NCBI GenBank assembly: GCA_030826265.1
Contig: JAPJOH010000029.1
Coordinates: 1-28,430 of the forward strand
From: Collinsella aerofaciens
Lineage (GTDB): Bacteria > Actinomycetota > Coriobacteriia > Coriobacteriales > Coriobacteriaceae
Direction of reading: 5' to 3'
DNA: 28,430 bases
A model generated the notes under the pieces. It had not been told where the DNA came from, made no database searches, and saw only the letters and a program-made list of their open reading frames with translations. Positions 1-8,109 of the stretch are shown piece by piece; within the stretch, counting starts at the first letter, position 1, and every line of letters starts with the position of its first letter. The translations under genes were made by a program, and so were the position numbers.

Positions 1-650
1 GGCATGAGCTCGTTCACCCGCTCGACGGTGCGGCGCTGCTCGGCGAGAGGCGGAATCGGAAGAAATAGCTCTTTTAGCACTGCTGCTTTGATTCCTTTTG
101 CGGTCGTCCCCGTGGCATGATCCTTAACTTGAATTTGGAACAGTGGAGATAGAATTATTTGGCAGAACAGGGCATTGTCTGGACCAACTGTGCCGTAATT
201 CTGAAGGGTAATGACACGCTGTCCACAGCTGCAACGTTTCATTTCGCATATCGCGCAATACCCCATCGGGGCTTCGGTTGTAAACAGCAAATCGCCACGG
301 TGGGTCTCTCCGCGAGACAAGCGTGTTGCATATTCGTCTTCTGAAATATACTCCTCGCGTGTGTAATCAATATAGCCTTGGCGAATGTTGCTCGCAGTCA
401 TTAGTCGAACACCTGAAGGTGATTTGTGAGGTGTTTTACCCCTGTAATCAATGAAGTTATATACGGTTTCCAGCCTTGCCCAAGCCCACCCCTCGGGCAG
501 CTCCTCAAACGGCACTTCGTTCGCGATGCACTTATCGCTAGTCACGCGACCCTTGGCATCCACCTTCTTCTCATAGGGGGAGCCATCGGAACCGGATTGG
601 CTTTCAACTGTATTCGCGACAAGCGTTGTAAAATCTAGTGAGACGAGCAT
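1..650 (-). CDS. hsdS: Type I restriction specificity subunit HsdS (partial, runs off left edge)
   Basis: Translating the minus strand from an ATG at 650 gives 216 residues with no stop before the edge. Typical HsdS phrases are present: PEGWAWARLETVYNFIDYRG (about residues 52-71, start of a target recognition domain), GDLLFTTEAPMGY (119-131), and LPIPPLAEQRRTVERVNEL (197-215, the conserved helical spacer). HsdS selects the DNA sequence for a type I methylase/endonuclease complex. The start is supported by a GGAG eight bases upstream and by an in-frame stop shortly before it. The N-terminal stretch of roughly 40 residues that usually precedes the GSDGSPYEK-like segment is missing or replaced. 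This may therefore be a shortened or recombined specificity gene, or a half-subunit. The second recognition domain and hsdM/hsdR would lie to the left. The gene is divergent from the DUF262 gene. Family assignment is firm; intactness is unknown. Confidence 0.85.
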   Translation of the reverse strand, partial: MLVSLDFTTLVANTVESQSGSDGSPYEKKVDAKGRVTSDKCIANEVPFEELPEGWAWARLETVYNFIDYRGKTPHKSPSGVRLMTASNIRQGYIDYTREEYISEDEYATRLSRGETHRGDLLFTTEAPMGYCAICEMKRCSCGQRVITLQNYGTVGPDNALFCQIILSPLFQIQVKDHATGTTAKGIKAAVLKELFLPIPPLAEQRRTVERVNELM

Positions 651-749
651 CCCGGTTGCTCCAGCGCTTCGATGCTCTGGTCTTTAGCGTCTTTCGTTCA
701 GTGGGGGACTGACCGCAAGCGGCGTAAACAAGAAAGGGGACAAGCGTAA

Positions 750-2873
750 ATGAAAGCAACCGAGGCGAATCTGCTCGACCTTATGGGCGTGGCGAAGATG
801 CAGTTTGTCATTCCCGTGTACCAGCGAGTTTACTCGTGGAGTGTAAAAGAGTGCGAGGTGCTTTGGGATGACGTCATGCGAGCGGGTCGTGATGGCGTAT
901 CGCACTTCGTGGGGTCAATGCTTTATATCCCCGAGTCCGAGAGCTCTGCCACGAGCATTTCGCGCGTGCTTCTGATTGACGGACAGCAGCGCATGACGAC
1001 GTTTTCGTTGATGATTGCAGCTTTGGCTGACTATTTGGAGAGCAACCCCGACAAGGCTGGCTTCCTTGGCGACCTCAAAATCTCGGCGCTGAGGAAAAAT
1101 TACCTCTTTAACGATGACGACTACAACGGTCTGGCACGCTACAAGCTGGTGCTCTCGCAGGACGATAAAGAGACGCTGTTCTCCATCGTGTCTGGGGCTC
1201 CCGTGCCAGATGAAAAATCGGATCGGATTGTCGAGAACCATGCGTTCTTCCGCGAGAAGATGCGTGGTAAATCATTTGACCCGGCAAGGCTTTGGGCGGG
1301 GCTAAACCGCGTGCAGGTCATCGACACTAAGCTCACCGCTGGCGTTGATAATGCCCAGCTCATATTTGAGTCCATGAACTCCAAGGGCAAGCCGCTCACG
1401 CCCATTGACCTCATCCGTAACTACGTTCTAATGTCGCTTCCCAACGACGAACAGACCAAGCTTTATGAGGGTTATTGGCATCCACTCGAGTGCTTGTTCG
1501 GAAAAGGCGGCGAGGACGAGTTCAATGCATTTATCTGGTACTGGCTGTGGCTTAAAGTTCCCAATAGGATGCCGAAGGAGAACGAGGCCTACTACGAGTT
1601 TAAGCGCTATTTCGCCGACGACTACGATGGTGACACCGAGGGCCTGCTTAAGGAGCTGCGCGGGTATGCACATAGATACGCCAGTCTGTTCCTTGGTAAG
1701 GAGAAGGACGACGGACTGCGCCGAGTGTTCGGCAGAATCGTAAGCCTCGACGTGAAGCAGATAAGGCCCCTCTTAATGTTGCTTTATTCGGTTTACGAGG
1801 GGAATGGACTAGACCGCAATGCGTTTTTACGTATCTGCGAGACTATCGAGTCGTTTCTGTTCAGGCGAGCGGTTTGCGGCAGACTTACCACGGGCCTAAA
1901 TAATTTCTTTGCCGGCATGTATCGCAATCTCGAGCAGCAGGACGATATCGAGGAGTACGTTACGGCGATGCTCCTTATCCACAGCAGCGGTATGACCGCA
2001 TACTTTCCGACAGACGAGCATTTTGTCGAGGAGTTTAAGGCGCGTGACTGCTACAACCGCTTCTCTAAAAAGCGCTATTACCTGGAACGCATGGAGAACT
2101 GGCACCACCCGAAGGAGTCCATCTCAGCCGACGATTACCAGATCGAGCACATCATGCCCCAGACGATTGATGATGAGCACGGCTGGAAGGAATCGCTTGG
2201 TGAGAACTGGGAAGACGTCCACGACAGGCTGTGCAACAACTTGGGAAATCTTACGCTGACGGGCTACAACCAGGAGTACTCAAACCGGTCGTTCTCGGAC
2301 AAGCTCAATCTGCCTGACGTCGGATTTAAGTGCAGCCCGCTCTACCTAAACAAATCGATTGTCTCGCATGAAAAATGGGGTGAGGAAGAGATTGGGCAGC
2401 GCGCGGACGAGCTGGCGAAAGAAGCGTGCGAGATATGGAAGTATCCCGACCTTCCGGCAGACGTCGTCGACAAGTACCGTCCTTCTCGTGGGGAGCCTGA
2501 CGAGGCTCCTGTCTGGACTCTGCATGAGAACCACCCCACCTTTGCCGAAGGTGGGCTCAACCAGAAGCTTTTCGATGAGGTGCGCGAGTCCGTTCTGAGT
2601 GGTAACCCTTCGTGGGAGTCCTACATAGCCAAGTACTATGTAGGCTTCAGGTCGGGCAAGCGAAAACTGCATGCCGTGTTAGAAGGTAGGACCAGCAACG
2701 GTGGCTGGATTGCCGTCGGCCTGGCAAAGAGCGTGGATGACCTAATTGATCCAGAGGACATGTGCCAGGACAAACGTACGCAGGGTGGATTTGGCCCAGG
2801 CCTACCGACCTATGTTGCTCTTCGTAATGCCGATGACATTCCCGCGGTGCTCGATCTTATAAAGCAGTGCTAG
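750..2873 (+). CDS. GmrSD-like DUF262/DUF1524 nuclease, type IV restriction candidate
   Basis: A 707-residue protein. The N-terminal DUF262 domain (about 10-230) carries the ParB/GmrS-like nucleotide-binding signature LLIDGQQRMTTF (75-86), preceded by IPVYQRVYSW (21-30). The DUF1524 HNH-type nuclease domain shows QIEHIMPQ (about 464-471) and LGNLTLTGYNQEYSNRSF (about 497-514). The last 110 residues resemble the DUF5655-type tail found on some of these proteins; that part is a weak impression. Fused GmrS/GmrD proteins are nucleotide-dependent type IV restriction enzymes that cut modified phage DNA. The ATG start has AAGAAAGGGG about nine bases upstream. It lies beside a type I specificity gene but on the opposite strand, so they share a defence neighbourhood rather than an operon. 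GC is somewhat lower than in the ribosomal genes, in keeping with accessory DNA. Architecture is confident; in vivo target is unknown. Confidence 0.85.
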   Translation: MKATEANLLDLMGVAKMQFVIPVYQRVYSWSVKECEVLWDDVMRAGRDGVSHFVGSMLYIPESESSATSISRVLLIDGQQRMTTFSLMIAALADYLESNPDKAGFLGDLKISALRKNYLFNDDDYNGLARYKLVLSQDDKETLFSIVSGAPVPDEKSDRIVENHAFFREKMRGKSFDPARLWAGLNRVQVIDTKLTAGVDNAQLIFESMNSKGKPLTPIDLIRNYVLMSLPNDEQTKLYEGYWHPLECLFGKGGEDEFNAFIWYWLWLKVPNRMPKENEAYYEFKRYFADDYDGDTEGLLKELRGYAHRYASLFLGKEKDDGLRRVFGRIVSLDVKQIRPLLMLLYSVYEGNGLDRNAFLRICETIESFLFRRAVCGRLTTGLNNFFAGMYRNLEQQDDIEEYVTAMLLIHSSGMTAYFPTDEHFVEEFKARDCYNRFSKKRYYLERMENWHHPKESISADDYQIEHIMPQTIDDEHGWKESLGENWEDVHDRLCNNLGNLTLTGYNQEYSNRSFSDKLNLPDVGFKCSPLYLNKSIVSHEKWGEEEIGQRADELAKEACEIWKYPDLPADVVDKYRPSRGEPDEAPVWTLHENHPTFAEGGLNQKLFDEVRESVLSGNPSWESYIAKYYVGFRSGKRKLHAVLEGRTSNGGWIAVGLAKSVDDLIDPEDMCQDKRTQGGFGPGLPTYVALRNADDIPAVLDLIKQC

Positions 2874-2879
2874 GTTAAA

Positions 2880-2902
2880 GGCCGGGAATCTAATTCCCGG
2901 CC
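2880..2902. terminator. Hairpin between convergent genes, likely bidirectional terminator
   Basis: A perfect 10-bp stem (GGCCGGGAAT / ATTCCCGGCC) with a 3-base loop sits seven bases after the DUF262 stop and before the stop of the convergent 97-residue gene. There is only a weak T-tract on either side (CCTT on plus, CCTTTAA on minus). Confidence 0.6.
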
Positions 2903-2940
2903 CTTGCCATCTCGGAATTGCCGATGGCTTATCTGCCCAC

Positions 2941-3234
2941 CTACACCCCCGCAATCCCGCGCGCCGCGCTCAGCAGCTCGTACTCCCTCTGGCTCCACTG
3001 GTGCAGCTCGGCCGCGTGCACGGCGTCGCGACACAGGTCCAGGAACACCTCGGCGCCCTCGCAGAAGCACTCGCGGGCAAAGGCGCCGGATCCGTCCGCA
3101 ACGCACGCACCGTCGGCAAAAAACTTCCAGCTGGACGGCTCGCGCGAGCCGTCTCCGAGCAGCTTGATCTGCAGAACATGTGGGCCGCCAGCGGCACATG
3201 GCCCTTCTTCCAACGCCTGCACCGTAAAGCGCAT
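2941..3234 (-). CDS. Hypothetical protein, 97 residues
   Basis: I do not recognise this family. The minus-strand frame has strong GC-rich third positions, as expected of a real gene in this genome, whereas the overlapping plus-strand frames read as Arg/Ser/Pro-rich noise. The protein is soluble-looking and acidic, with SWKFFADGACVADGSGAF in the middle and a helical C-terminal part (HQWSQREYELLSAARGI). It has no signal peptide or membrane segment. No Shine-Dalgarno precedes the ATG. A TATACT -10-like hexamer lies only 12 bases upstream (3247-3252, minus strand), so the message might be leaderless. Alternatively, the 5' part of the gene has been lost. It converges on the DUF262 gene. Confidence 0.5.
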   Translation of the reverse strand: MRFTVQALEEGPCAAGGPHVLQIKLLGDGSREPSSWKFFADGACVADGSGAFARECFCEGAEVFLDLCRDAVHAAELHQWSQREYELLSAARGIAGV

Positions 3235-3257
3235 CTGGAGGGACAGAGTATAAAATC

Positions 3258-3301
3258 CGGAAAAGTGTCGAAATAGGCACCTTAAAACTTCGGAAAAGTG
3301 T
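3258..3301. repeat. Two 11-bp direct repeats, 33 bp apart
   Basis: CGGAAAAGTGT occurs at 3258-3268 and again at 3291-3301, in the 137-bp gap between two minus-strand genes, just upstream of the 97-residue gene. The 33-bp period is about three helical turns, which would suit a dimeric regulator. It could equally be a fragment of a dispersed repeat. Nothing else obvious is seen in this gap. Confidence 0.5.
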
Positions 3302-3371
3302 AGCTGGATGACAAAACAGCACTAAGAAGCTGGTGCTGGATGCGGGATCCTGTGGCCGCCTTCAGCCCTCG

Positions 3372-4358
3372 CTACTCGTCGTCTCCGTCGTTGGGGTCGC
3401 CCTTGAGGGTGTTGATGTCCAGGTACTGGTTATCGTCCTCTTTTTGCTGGGTCTCCGACTCCGCTTGGGTGGGGCCGCGGAACAGCTGGAACCCCTCAAA
3501 CGCAATGACACCGAGCAGGGCAATGATAATGGCGATAAAGGCAACCTTGACTGCCTGCGGAAATTCCGAGAAACGCAGCGCCTTTTCCTCGGCGTAATAA
3601 TCGGCAAAGCGCTCTTCGCCCGTGCTTTTGGTATACGCCGGCGCGGACGCGGCCTCCGGGTCATATTCCGGTGCAGGCGTGGCGGCGTACGGATCGTTGA
3701 GATAATCGCTCGATGCGGTGCCATAGTTCTCGGTCTCGATGCGACCGTTGCCAGCATAGCCATCGGAATAATCGGAATATGCCGCACCGCCCTCATAGTC
3801 CGCGGCGCTCGTGTTGGCGGCAAAAAGCGGGTTAACTGGAACGTCGAGCGCCGGCATGCCGGTAGAGGTCTCATCCAGATCGGTTGCAGCCCAGGAATCG
3901 TAGGCAACCTGATGGGCAACGGGCTCATCGAGCCTTGTGACCGGAGGCTTGCGTGCCGCAGGAACGGGCAACTGCTGGGCGTTGTACATAACGGTGCTGT
4001 CGGCCGATTTGCCCTGCGTCGCCGCAGCGAGAAATGCCGCCGTCTCGGACGGGTCGCTTGCGGGGCGGGGAGCGGTCGTGGGCGCCGAAGTGGGTGCGGG
4101 CGTAGGCGCGGGCGTCGAAACAGGCGACTGCGCAGGAGTCGGCGCAGGTGCGGACTTAGGCGCAAGTGCGGGATTGGGGCTTGACGGGCGAGCCCCGCCG
4201 CCCATGAGTTCGTCGGCGGTCCACGGGCGATCATCCATCACGTCGTCAAGGCTTAGCGAAAACAGGTCGTCTTCACCCTCATCGAACATGCGGTGCACAT
4301 GTCCACCAATTGCCGGAATCAATCCGCGACCGGTGCATGATGCCTTGCTCAACGCCAT
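3372..4358 (-). CDS. Pro/Ala-rich protein with one C-terminal membrane segment, unknown function
   Basis: A 328-residue protein I do not recognise. The N-terminus (MALSKASCTGRGLIPAIGGH) is followed by an acidic stretch, then a low-complexity Ala/Pro/Thr/Ser linker (about residues 65-100). A Tyr/Asp/Ala-rich region follows, then one hydrophobic helix near the C-terminus (AVKVAFIAIIIALLGVIAF, about residues 270-288), and an acidic tail ending NDGDDE. This suggests a tail-anchored or bitopic membrane protein with a large cytoplasmic, probably disordered part. The ATG at 4358 was chosen over an upstream ATG at 4454 because AAAGGA lies nine bases before it and a TATAAT lies upstream. It sits downstream of, and codirectional with, the PAS regulator, but has its own likely promoter. 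Confidence 0.75.
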   Translation of the reverse strand: MALSKASCTGRGLIPAIGGHVHRMFDEGEDDLFSLSLDDVMDDRPWTADELMGGGARPSSPNPALAPKSAPAPTPAQSPVSTPAPTPAPTSAPTTAPRPASDPSETAAFLAAATQGKSADSTVMYNAQQLPVPAARKPPVTRLDEPVAHQVAYDSWAATDLDETSTGMPALDVPVNPLFAANTSAADYEGGAAYSDYSDGYAGNGRIETENYGTASSDYLNDPYAATPAPEYDPEAASAPAYTKSTGEERFADYYAEEKALRFSEFPQAVKVAFIAIIIALLGVIAFEGFQLFRGPTQAESETQQKEDDNQYLDINTLKGDPNDGDDE

Positions 4359-4392
4359 TCTGTTCCATCCTTTCGAAATACTAATGACATCG

Positions 4393-4398
4393 ATTATA
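4393..4398 (-). promoter_or_regulatory. Candidate -10 box for the membrane-protein gene
   Basis: On the minus strand the hexamer is a perfect TATAAT, 34 bases before the chosen ATG at 4358. No good -35 box is seen 16-18 bases further upstream, so this is only a candidate. Confidence 0.35.
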
Positions 4399-4481
4399 TG
4401 GAACTTCCCAAGCGGCTCGGTCTTGGATTCGTGCTTTCCAGAACTCGCGCCCAAAAGGGGAGGGGCAATCCAGGCGAGTGC

Positions 4482-5135
4482 CTACTTGTCGCCGGCAGCA
4501 GCCTTGGCCTCATTGAGGTAGCTATAGAAGCTGTACTTGGAGATGCCAAAGAACTCGCAGGCGCGCTCGCTCGACTTGGAAATGAGGAAGGCGCCGCGAC
4601 GGTCGAGGTAGCCAATGGCACGAATGCGCTCGTCTTTGGTCATGAGTGCCGCGGGCTTGCCCACAAACTGCTCGCACTCGTGCAGCAGGTCCTCGAGCAG
4701 GTCGCCGATGTTCTTGGTAATGGGCTCGGGCTCGGTATAGCCCGAGCCGTCGGTGCCGGTAAAGGCGTCGAGCGAACGCTCAAAAGCCTTCATAAGCGTA
4801 ATGTCAAAGTTGATGCCCAAAATGCCGACGGGCTTGCCCTCGTCGTTGCGGATAAAGATCGTCGACGATTTGAGCAGCTTACCGTCGGTGGTTTTAGTGA
4901 GGTACGGCTCGCGGTCGTGTACATCGGTGGCGCCCTCGTGCATGGACTCAAACACGATATGGCTGGGGCCGTCACCCAGTTTGCGCCCGCTGACGTGGCC
5001 GTTTTCAATCACTACGATGGAGTGGTCCACGTCATCGGTCTCCAGATCGTGGACGACGATTTCGCAGTTGGGGCCAAATTGGAGCGCCAGGCCGTGTGCA
5101 AGGCGCTTATAAAACTCAATCTGTGCGGGGGTCAT
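4482..5135 (-). CDS. YheO-PAS / DauR-type transcriptional regulator
   Basis: A 217-residue protein with a YheO-like PAS sensor domain (about 5-120; CEIVVHDLE, VGILGINFDITLM) and a C-terminal HTH_22-type helix-turn-helix (about 160-212; KDERIRAIGYLDRRGAF, CEFFGISKYSFYSYLNEAK). This is the DauR/YheO architecture. DauR of Pseudomonas controls D-arginine catabolism, and relatives often sit beside amino-acid or nucleobase catabolic operons. The ATG at 5135 is preferred over a start at 5210 because TTAGGAAGG lies just before it and homology begins there. It is divergent from ygeX across 277 bp, so a local regulator of the catabolic island is the natural inference. The ligand is unknown. Confidence 0.85.
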   Translation of the reverse strand: MTPAQIEFYKRLAHGLALQFGPNCEIVVHDLETDDVDHSIVVIENGHVSGRKLGDGPSHIVFESMHEGATDVHDREPYLTKTTDGKLLKSSTIFIRNDEGKPVGILGINFDITLMKAFERSLDAFTGTDGSGYTEPEPITKNIGDLLEDLLHECEQFVGKPAALMTKDERIRAIGYLDRRGAFLISKSSERACEFFGISKYSFYSYLNEAKAAAGDK

Positions 5136-5276
5136 AGGTGCCTTCCTAAAAATTAGTTTGGGCTCACTGTGCCATAAACCACACATGACCGTAAGCAAAT
5201 CCATCAACAAGGCAATTCATGACCGTTCGGCGGCGAAAAAGTACCGATTGCGGCAACAAACAATTCGTTAGGTATA

Positions 5277-5323
5277 CCAATCAAAAAGTGTGATAGAACA
5301 TTACTAACAAACTTTTTGTTTGG
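5277..5323. promoter_or_regulatory. Long inverted repeat in the regulator-ygeX divergent region, operator candidate
   Basis: The arms CCAATCAAAAAGT (5277-5289) and ACTTTTTGTTTGG (5311-5323) are complementary at 12 of 13 positions and separated by 21 bases. The repeat lies about 90 bp before ygeX and about 140 bp before the regulator start. It is not followed by a T-tract and is AT-rich, so a DNA-binding site is more likely than a terminator. The 277-bp region holds no gene, and I see no convincing -35/-10 pair for ygeX. Confidence 0.5.
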
Positions 5324-5412
5324 CATCCACATAAAAGTTCAGTCGCATGAATGGGAATGGGCTGAAACGCGTATGCGGGGGCCGGCAAGAGAGGACTTAA
5401 GGAGTTCACCGT

Positions 5413-6627
5413 ATGGCCGATAAGATCCAGTGGGCGAGCAACACGATGCCCAAGAGCGATGACAAGCACTTGGGAATCATGAGCCTCGACCACGTGAAGA
5501 AGGCCCGCGCCTTCCACCAGTCGTTCCCCCAATATACCGTCACTCCGCTTGCCCGCCTGGACGGCCAGGCTGCGCGCCTGGGCCTGTCCAACCTGTGCGT
5601 TAAGGACGAGAGCTATCGCTTTGGCCTCAACGCCTTTAAGGTTCTGGGCGGTTCGTTTGCCATGGCCAACTACATTGCCGACGAGACCGGCAAGGACGTT
5701 GCCGAGTGCACCTTCGATTACCTGACCTCCGATCAACTTGCCAAGGACTTTGGCCAGGCCACCTTCTTTACCGCCACCGACGGCAACCATGGCCGCGGCG
5801 TGGCATGGGCTGCCAACAAGCTGGGCCAGAAGGCCGTCGTGCACATGCCCAAAGGTTCCACCAAGCCCCGCTTTGATAACATCGCCGCCGAGGGCGCCAC
5901 GGTGACCATCGAAGAGGTCAACTACGACGAGTGCGTGCGCATGGCCGCCGCCGAGGCCGACGCCTGCGAGCGCGGCGTCATCGTTCAGGACACCGCCTGG
6001 GAGGGCTACGAGAAGATCCCGTCCTGGATCATGGAGGGTTACGGCACCATGGCTTCCGAGGCTGCCGAGCAGCTGCGCGAGATGGCTATCAACCGCCCGA
6101 CGCACGTGTTTGTCCAGGCTGGCGTGGGTTCGCTCGCCGGCGCCGTGGTGGGCTACTTCACCAACCTGTATCCCGATAACCCGCCCACCTTCGTCGTGGT
6201 TGAGTGCGCGCCTGCTGCCTGCCTGTACAAGGGCGCTGCCGCCGGCGACGGCGATCCGCGCATCGTGGACGGCGACATGCCTTCCATCATGGCCGGTCTG
6301 TGCTGCGGCGAGCCCAACATTCTGGGCTGGGATATCCTGCGCAACCACGCCACCGCCTTCGTGTCCTGCCCCGACTGGGTCACCGCTCGCGGCATGCGCA
6401 CCCTGGGCGCTCCCGAGAAGGGCGACCCGCGCGTCATCTCCGGCGAGTCCGGCGCTGTGACCACCGGCCTGGTCGAGACCCTCATGCTCGATCCCGAGTA
6501 CGCCGAGCTCAAGGAACTCATCGGCCTGGATAAGACGAGCTCCGTGCTCTGCTTCTCCACCGAGGGCGACACCGATCCCGACCAGTATCGCCGCATCGTC
6601 TGGGAAGGCGAATACCCCACTTGCTAA
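5413..6627 (+). CDS. ygeX: Diaminopropionate ammonia-lyase
   Basis: A 404-residue PLP enzyme of the tryptophan-synthase-beta fold. It converts 2,3-diaminopropionate to pyruvate and two ammonia. The Schiff-base lysine is K76 in YRFGLNAFKVLGGSFA (69-83 region). Further family marks are TATDGNHGRGVAW (120-132) and the glycine-rich phosphate-binding loop QAGVGSLAGAVVGY. Length equals the E. coli family (about 400). AAGGAG eight bases before the ATG fixes the start. It is the first gene of the catabolic island and is followed 74 bp later by ygeY, with a 7-bp hairpin in the gap. In gut bacteria ygeX marks clusters for anaerobic urate/purine breakdown. The enzyme assignment is very secure; the pathway assignment is inferred from context. 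Confidence 0.95.
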   Translation: MADKIQWASNTMPKSDDKHLGIMSLDHVKKARAFHQSFPQYTVTPLARLDGQAARLGLSNLCVKDESYRFGLNAFKVLGGSFAMANYIADETGKDVAECTFDYLTSDQLAKDFGQATFFTATDGNHGRGVAWAANKLGQKAVVHMPKGSTKPRFDNIAAEGATVTIEEVNYDECVRMAAAEADACERGVIVQDTAWEGYEKIPSWIMEGYGTMASEAAEQLREMAINRPTHVFVQAGVGSLAGAVVGYFTNLYPDNPPTFVVVECAPAACLYKGAAAGDGDPRIVDGDMPSIMAGLCCGEPNILGWDILRNHATAFVSCPDWVTARGMRTLGAPEKGDPRVISGESGAVTTGLVETLMLDPEYAELKELIGLDKTSSVLCFSTEGDTDPDQYRRIVWEGEYPTC

Positions 6628-6634
6628 TCGTTGG

Positions 6635-6661
6635 GGCGGAGTAAATAGGTATCGCTCCGCC
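6635..6661 (+). other. Intercistronic hairpin between ygeX and ygeY
   Basis: The stem GGCGGAG (6635-6641) / CTCCGCC (6655-6661) is perfect, with a 13-base loop. There is no T-tract, so it is more likely an mRNA-stability or processing element than a terminator. Confidence 0.45.
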
Positions 6662-6701
6662 ACCTCACAGGTAGATTCCTTAGTTTGAAAGGTTATGAAC
6701 A

Positions 6702-8087
6702 ATGGCTAAAGAACTCGATTTCGACGCTATCAAGGCTGCTGCTGAGTCCCATCGTGCTGATATGACGCGTTTTCTTCGCGCAATGATTAGCCACCCCTCT
6801 GAGTCCTGCGAGGAGGGTGAGGTTGTTGCCTGCATTAAGGCCGAGATGGAGAGCCTTGGCTATGACGAGGTCAAGGTCGACGGCCTGGGCAACGTTATGG
6901 GCTTTATGGGCGAGGGCGACAAGATCATCGCCATCGACTCCCACATCGACACCGTCGGCATCGGCAACATCGATAACTGGGATGCCGATCCCTATGAGGG
7001 CTACGAGACCGACGAGATCATCTACGGCCGCGGCGGCTCCGACCAGGAGGGTGGCATGGCTTCTGCTACCTACGCTGCCAAGATGATGAAGGACATGGGC
7101 CTCATCCCCGAGGGCTACAAGATCATGGTCGTCGGCACCGTCCAGGAAGAGGACTGCGACGGCATGTGCTGGCAGTACATCTACAACAAGGACGGCATTA
7201 AGCCCGAGTTCGTCATTTCCACCGAGCCTACCGACGGCGGCATCTATCGCGGTCACCGCGGCCGCATGGAGATCCGCGTCGACGTTCACGGCACCTCCTG
7301 CCACGGCTCCGCTCCCGACCGCGGCGACAACGCCATCTACAAGATGGCCGACATCATCGCCGACGTCCGCGCCCTCAACAACAACGGCTGCGACGAGTCG
7401 ACCGACATCAAGGGCCTCGTCAAGATGCTCGACCCCAAGTACAACCCCGAGCACTTCGAGGACGCCCGCTTCCTGGGCCGCGGCACCTGCACCGTCAGCC
7501 AGATCTTCTACACCAGCCCCAGCCGCTGCGCTGTCGCTGACTCCTGCGCCATCTCCATCGACCGTCGCATGACCGCTGGTGAGACCTGGGAGTCCTGCCT
7601 GGACGAGATCCGCAACCTGCCGGCCGCCAAGAAGTACGGCGACGACGTGAAGGTCTCTATGTACATGTACGACCGTCCGTCCTGGACCGGCGAGGTCTAC
7701 GAGACCGAGGCTTACTTCCCCACGTGGATCAACAAGGAGACCGCTCCGCACGTCAAGGCCCTCGTCGACGCCCACAAGGCCATGTTCGGTGACGAGCGCA
7801 TCGGCTGCGAGCCCAGCATGGACAAGCGCACCGGTCGCCCGCTGTGCGACAAGTGGACCTTCTCCACGAACTGCGTTTCCATCCAGGGCCGCTACGGCAT
7901 CCCCTGCGTGGGCTTTGGCCCGGGTGCCGAGTCTCAGGCTCACGCTCCCAACGAGGTCACCTACAAGGACGACCTGGTCACCGCTGCCGCCATGTATGTG
8001 GCTGCCCTGAACCTCTACGATCCGAGTCAGGCCGATGGCGATGCCACCGTGTTCCGCGCCGGTCTGACCAACAACAAGATCGATTAG
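6702..8087 (+). CDS. ygeY: YgeY family M20 metallohydrolase
   Basis: A 461-residue M20-type di-zinc amidohydrolase/peptidase. Metal-site marks are IDSHIDTV (H81, D83), GRGGSDQEGG (D114), the catalytic-base pair QEEDCDG (E149/E150) and STEPTDGG (E175). HGTSCHGSAPDRGDNAIYKM begins the dimerisation domain. Members named YgeY belong to the 'selenium metabolism hydrolase' group found with ygeX and ygeW. The substrate is probably an N-carbamoyl/N-acyl amino acid of purine breakdown (inference). GAAAGG nine bases upstream supports the ATG. A 201-bp gap follows before ygeW. Confidence 0.93.
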   Translation: MAKELDFDAIKAAAESHRADMTRFLRAMISHPSESCEEGEVVACIKAEMESLGYDEVKVDGLGNVMGFMGEGDKIIAIDSHIDTVGIGNIDNWDADPYEGYETDEIIYGRGGSDQEGGMASATYAAKMMKDMGLIPEGYKIMVVGTVQEEDCDGMCWQYIYNKDGIKPEFVISTEPTDGGIYRGHRGRMEIRVDVHGTSCHGSAPDRGDNAIYKMADIIADVRALNNNGCDESTDIKGLVKMLDPKYNPEHFEDARFLGRGTCTVSQIFYTSPSRCAVADSCAISIDRRMTAGETWESCLDEIRNLPAAKKYGDDVKVSMYMYDRPSWTGEVYETEAYFPTWINKETAPHVKALVDAHKAMFGDERIGCEPSMDKRTGRPLCDKWTFSTNCVSIQGRYGIPCVGFGPGAESQAHAPNEVTYKDDLVTAAAMYVAALNLYDPSQADGDATVFRAGLTNNKID

Positions 8088-8109
8088 TCCCATTCTTCGA
8101 TCCTGTTGA

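Noticed and set aside
2870..3322. 150-residue minus-strand frame overlapping the 97-residue gene
   Set aside because: Arg/Pro/Ala-rich, poor codon pattern compared with the 2941-3234 frame.
3333..4184. 283-residue plus-strand frame opposite the Pro/Ala-rich membrane protein
   Set aside because: It ends in Arg/Gly low complexity; the minus frame has a ribosome site, a membrane helix and normal codon use.
5281..6702. 473-residue minus-strand open frame opposite ygeX
   Set aside because: It is a shadow of high-GC third-position bias; its protein is Gly/Ala/His/Val-rich low complexity with no start context, and ygeX is certain.
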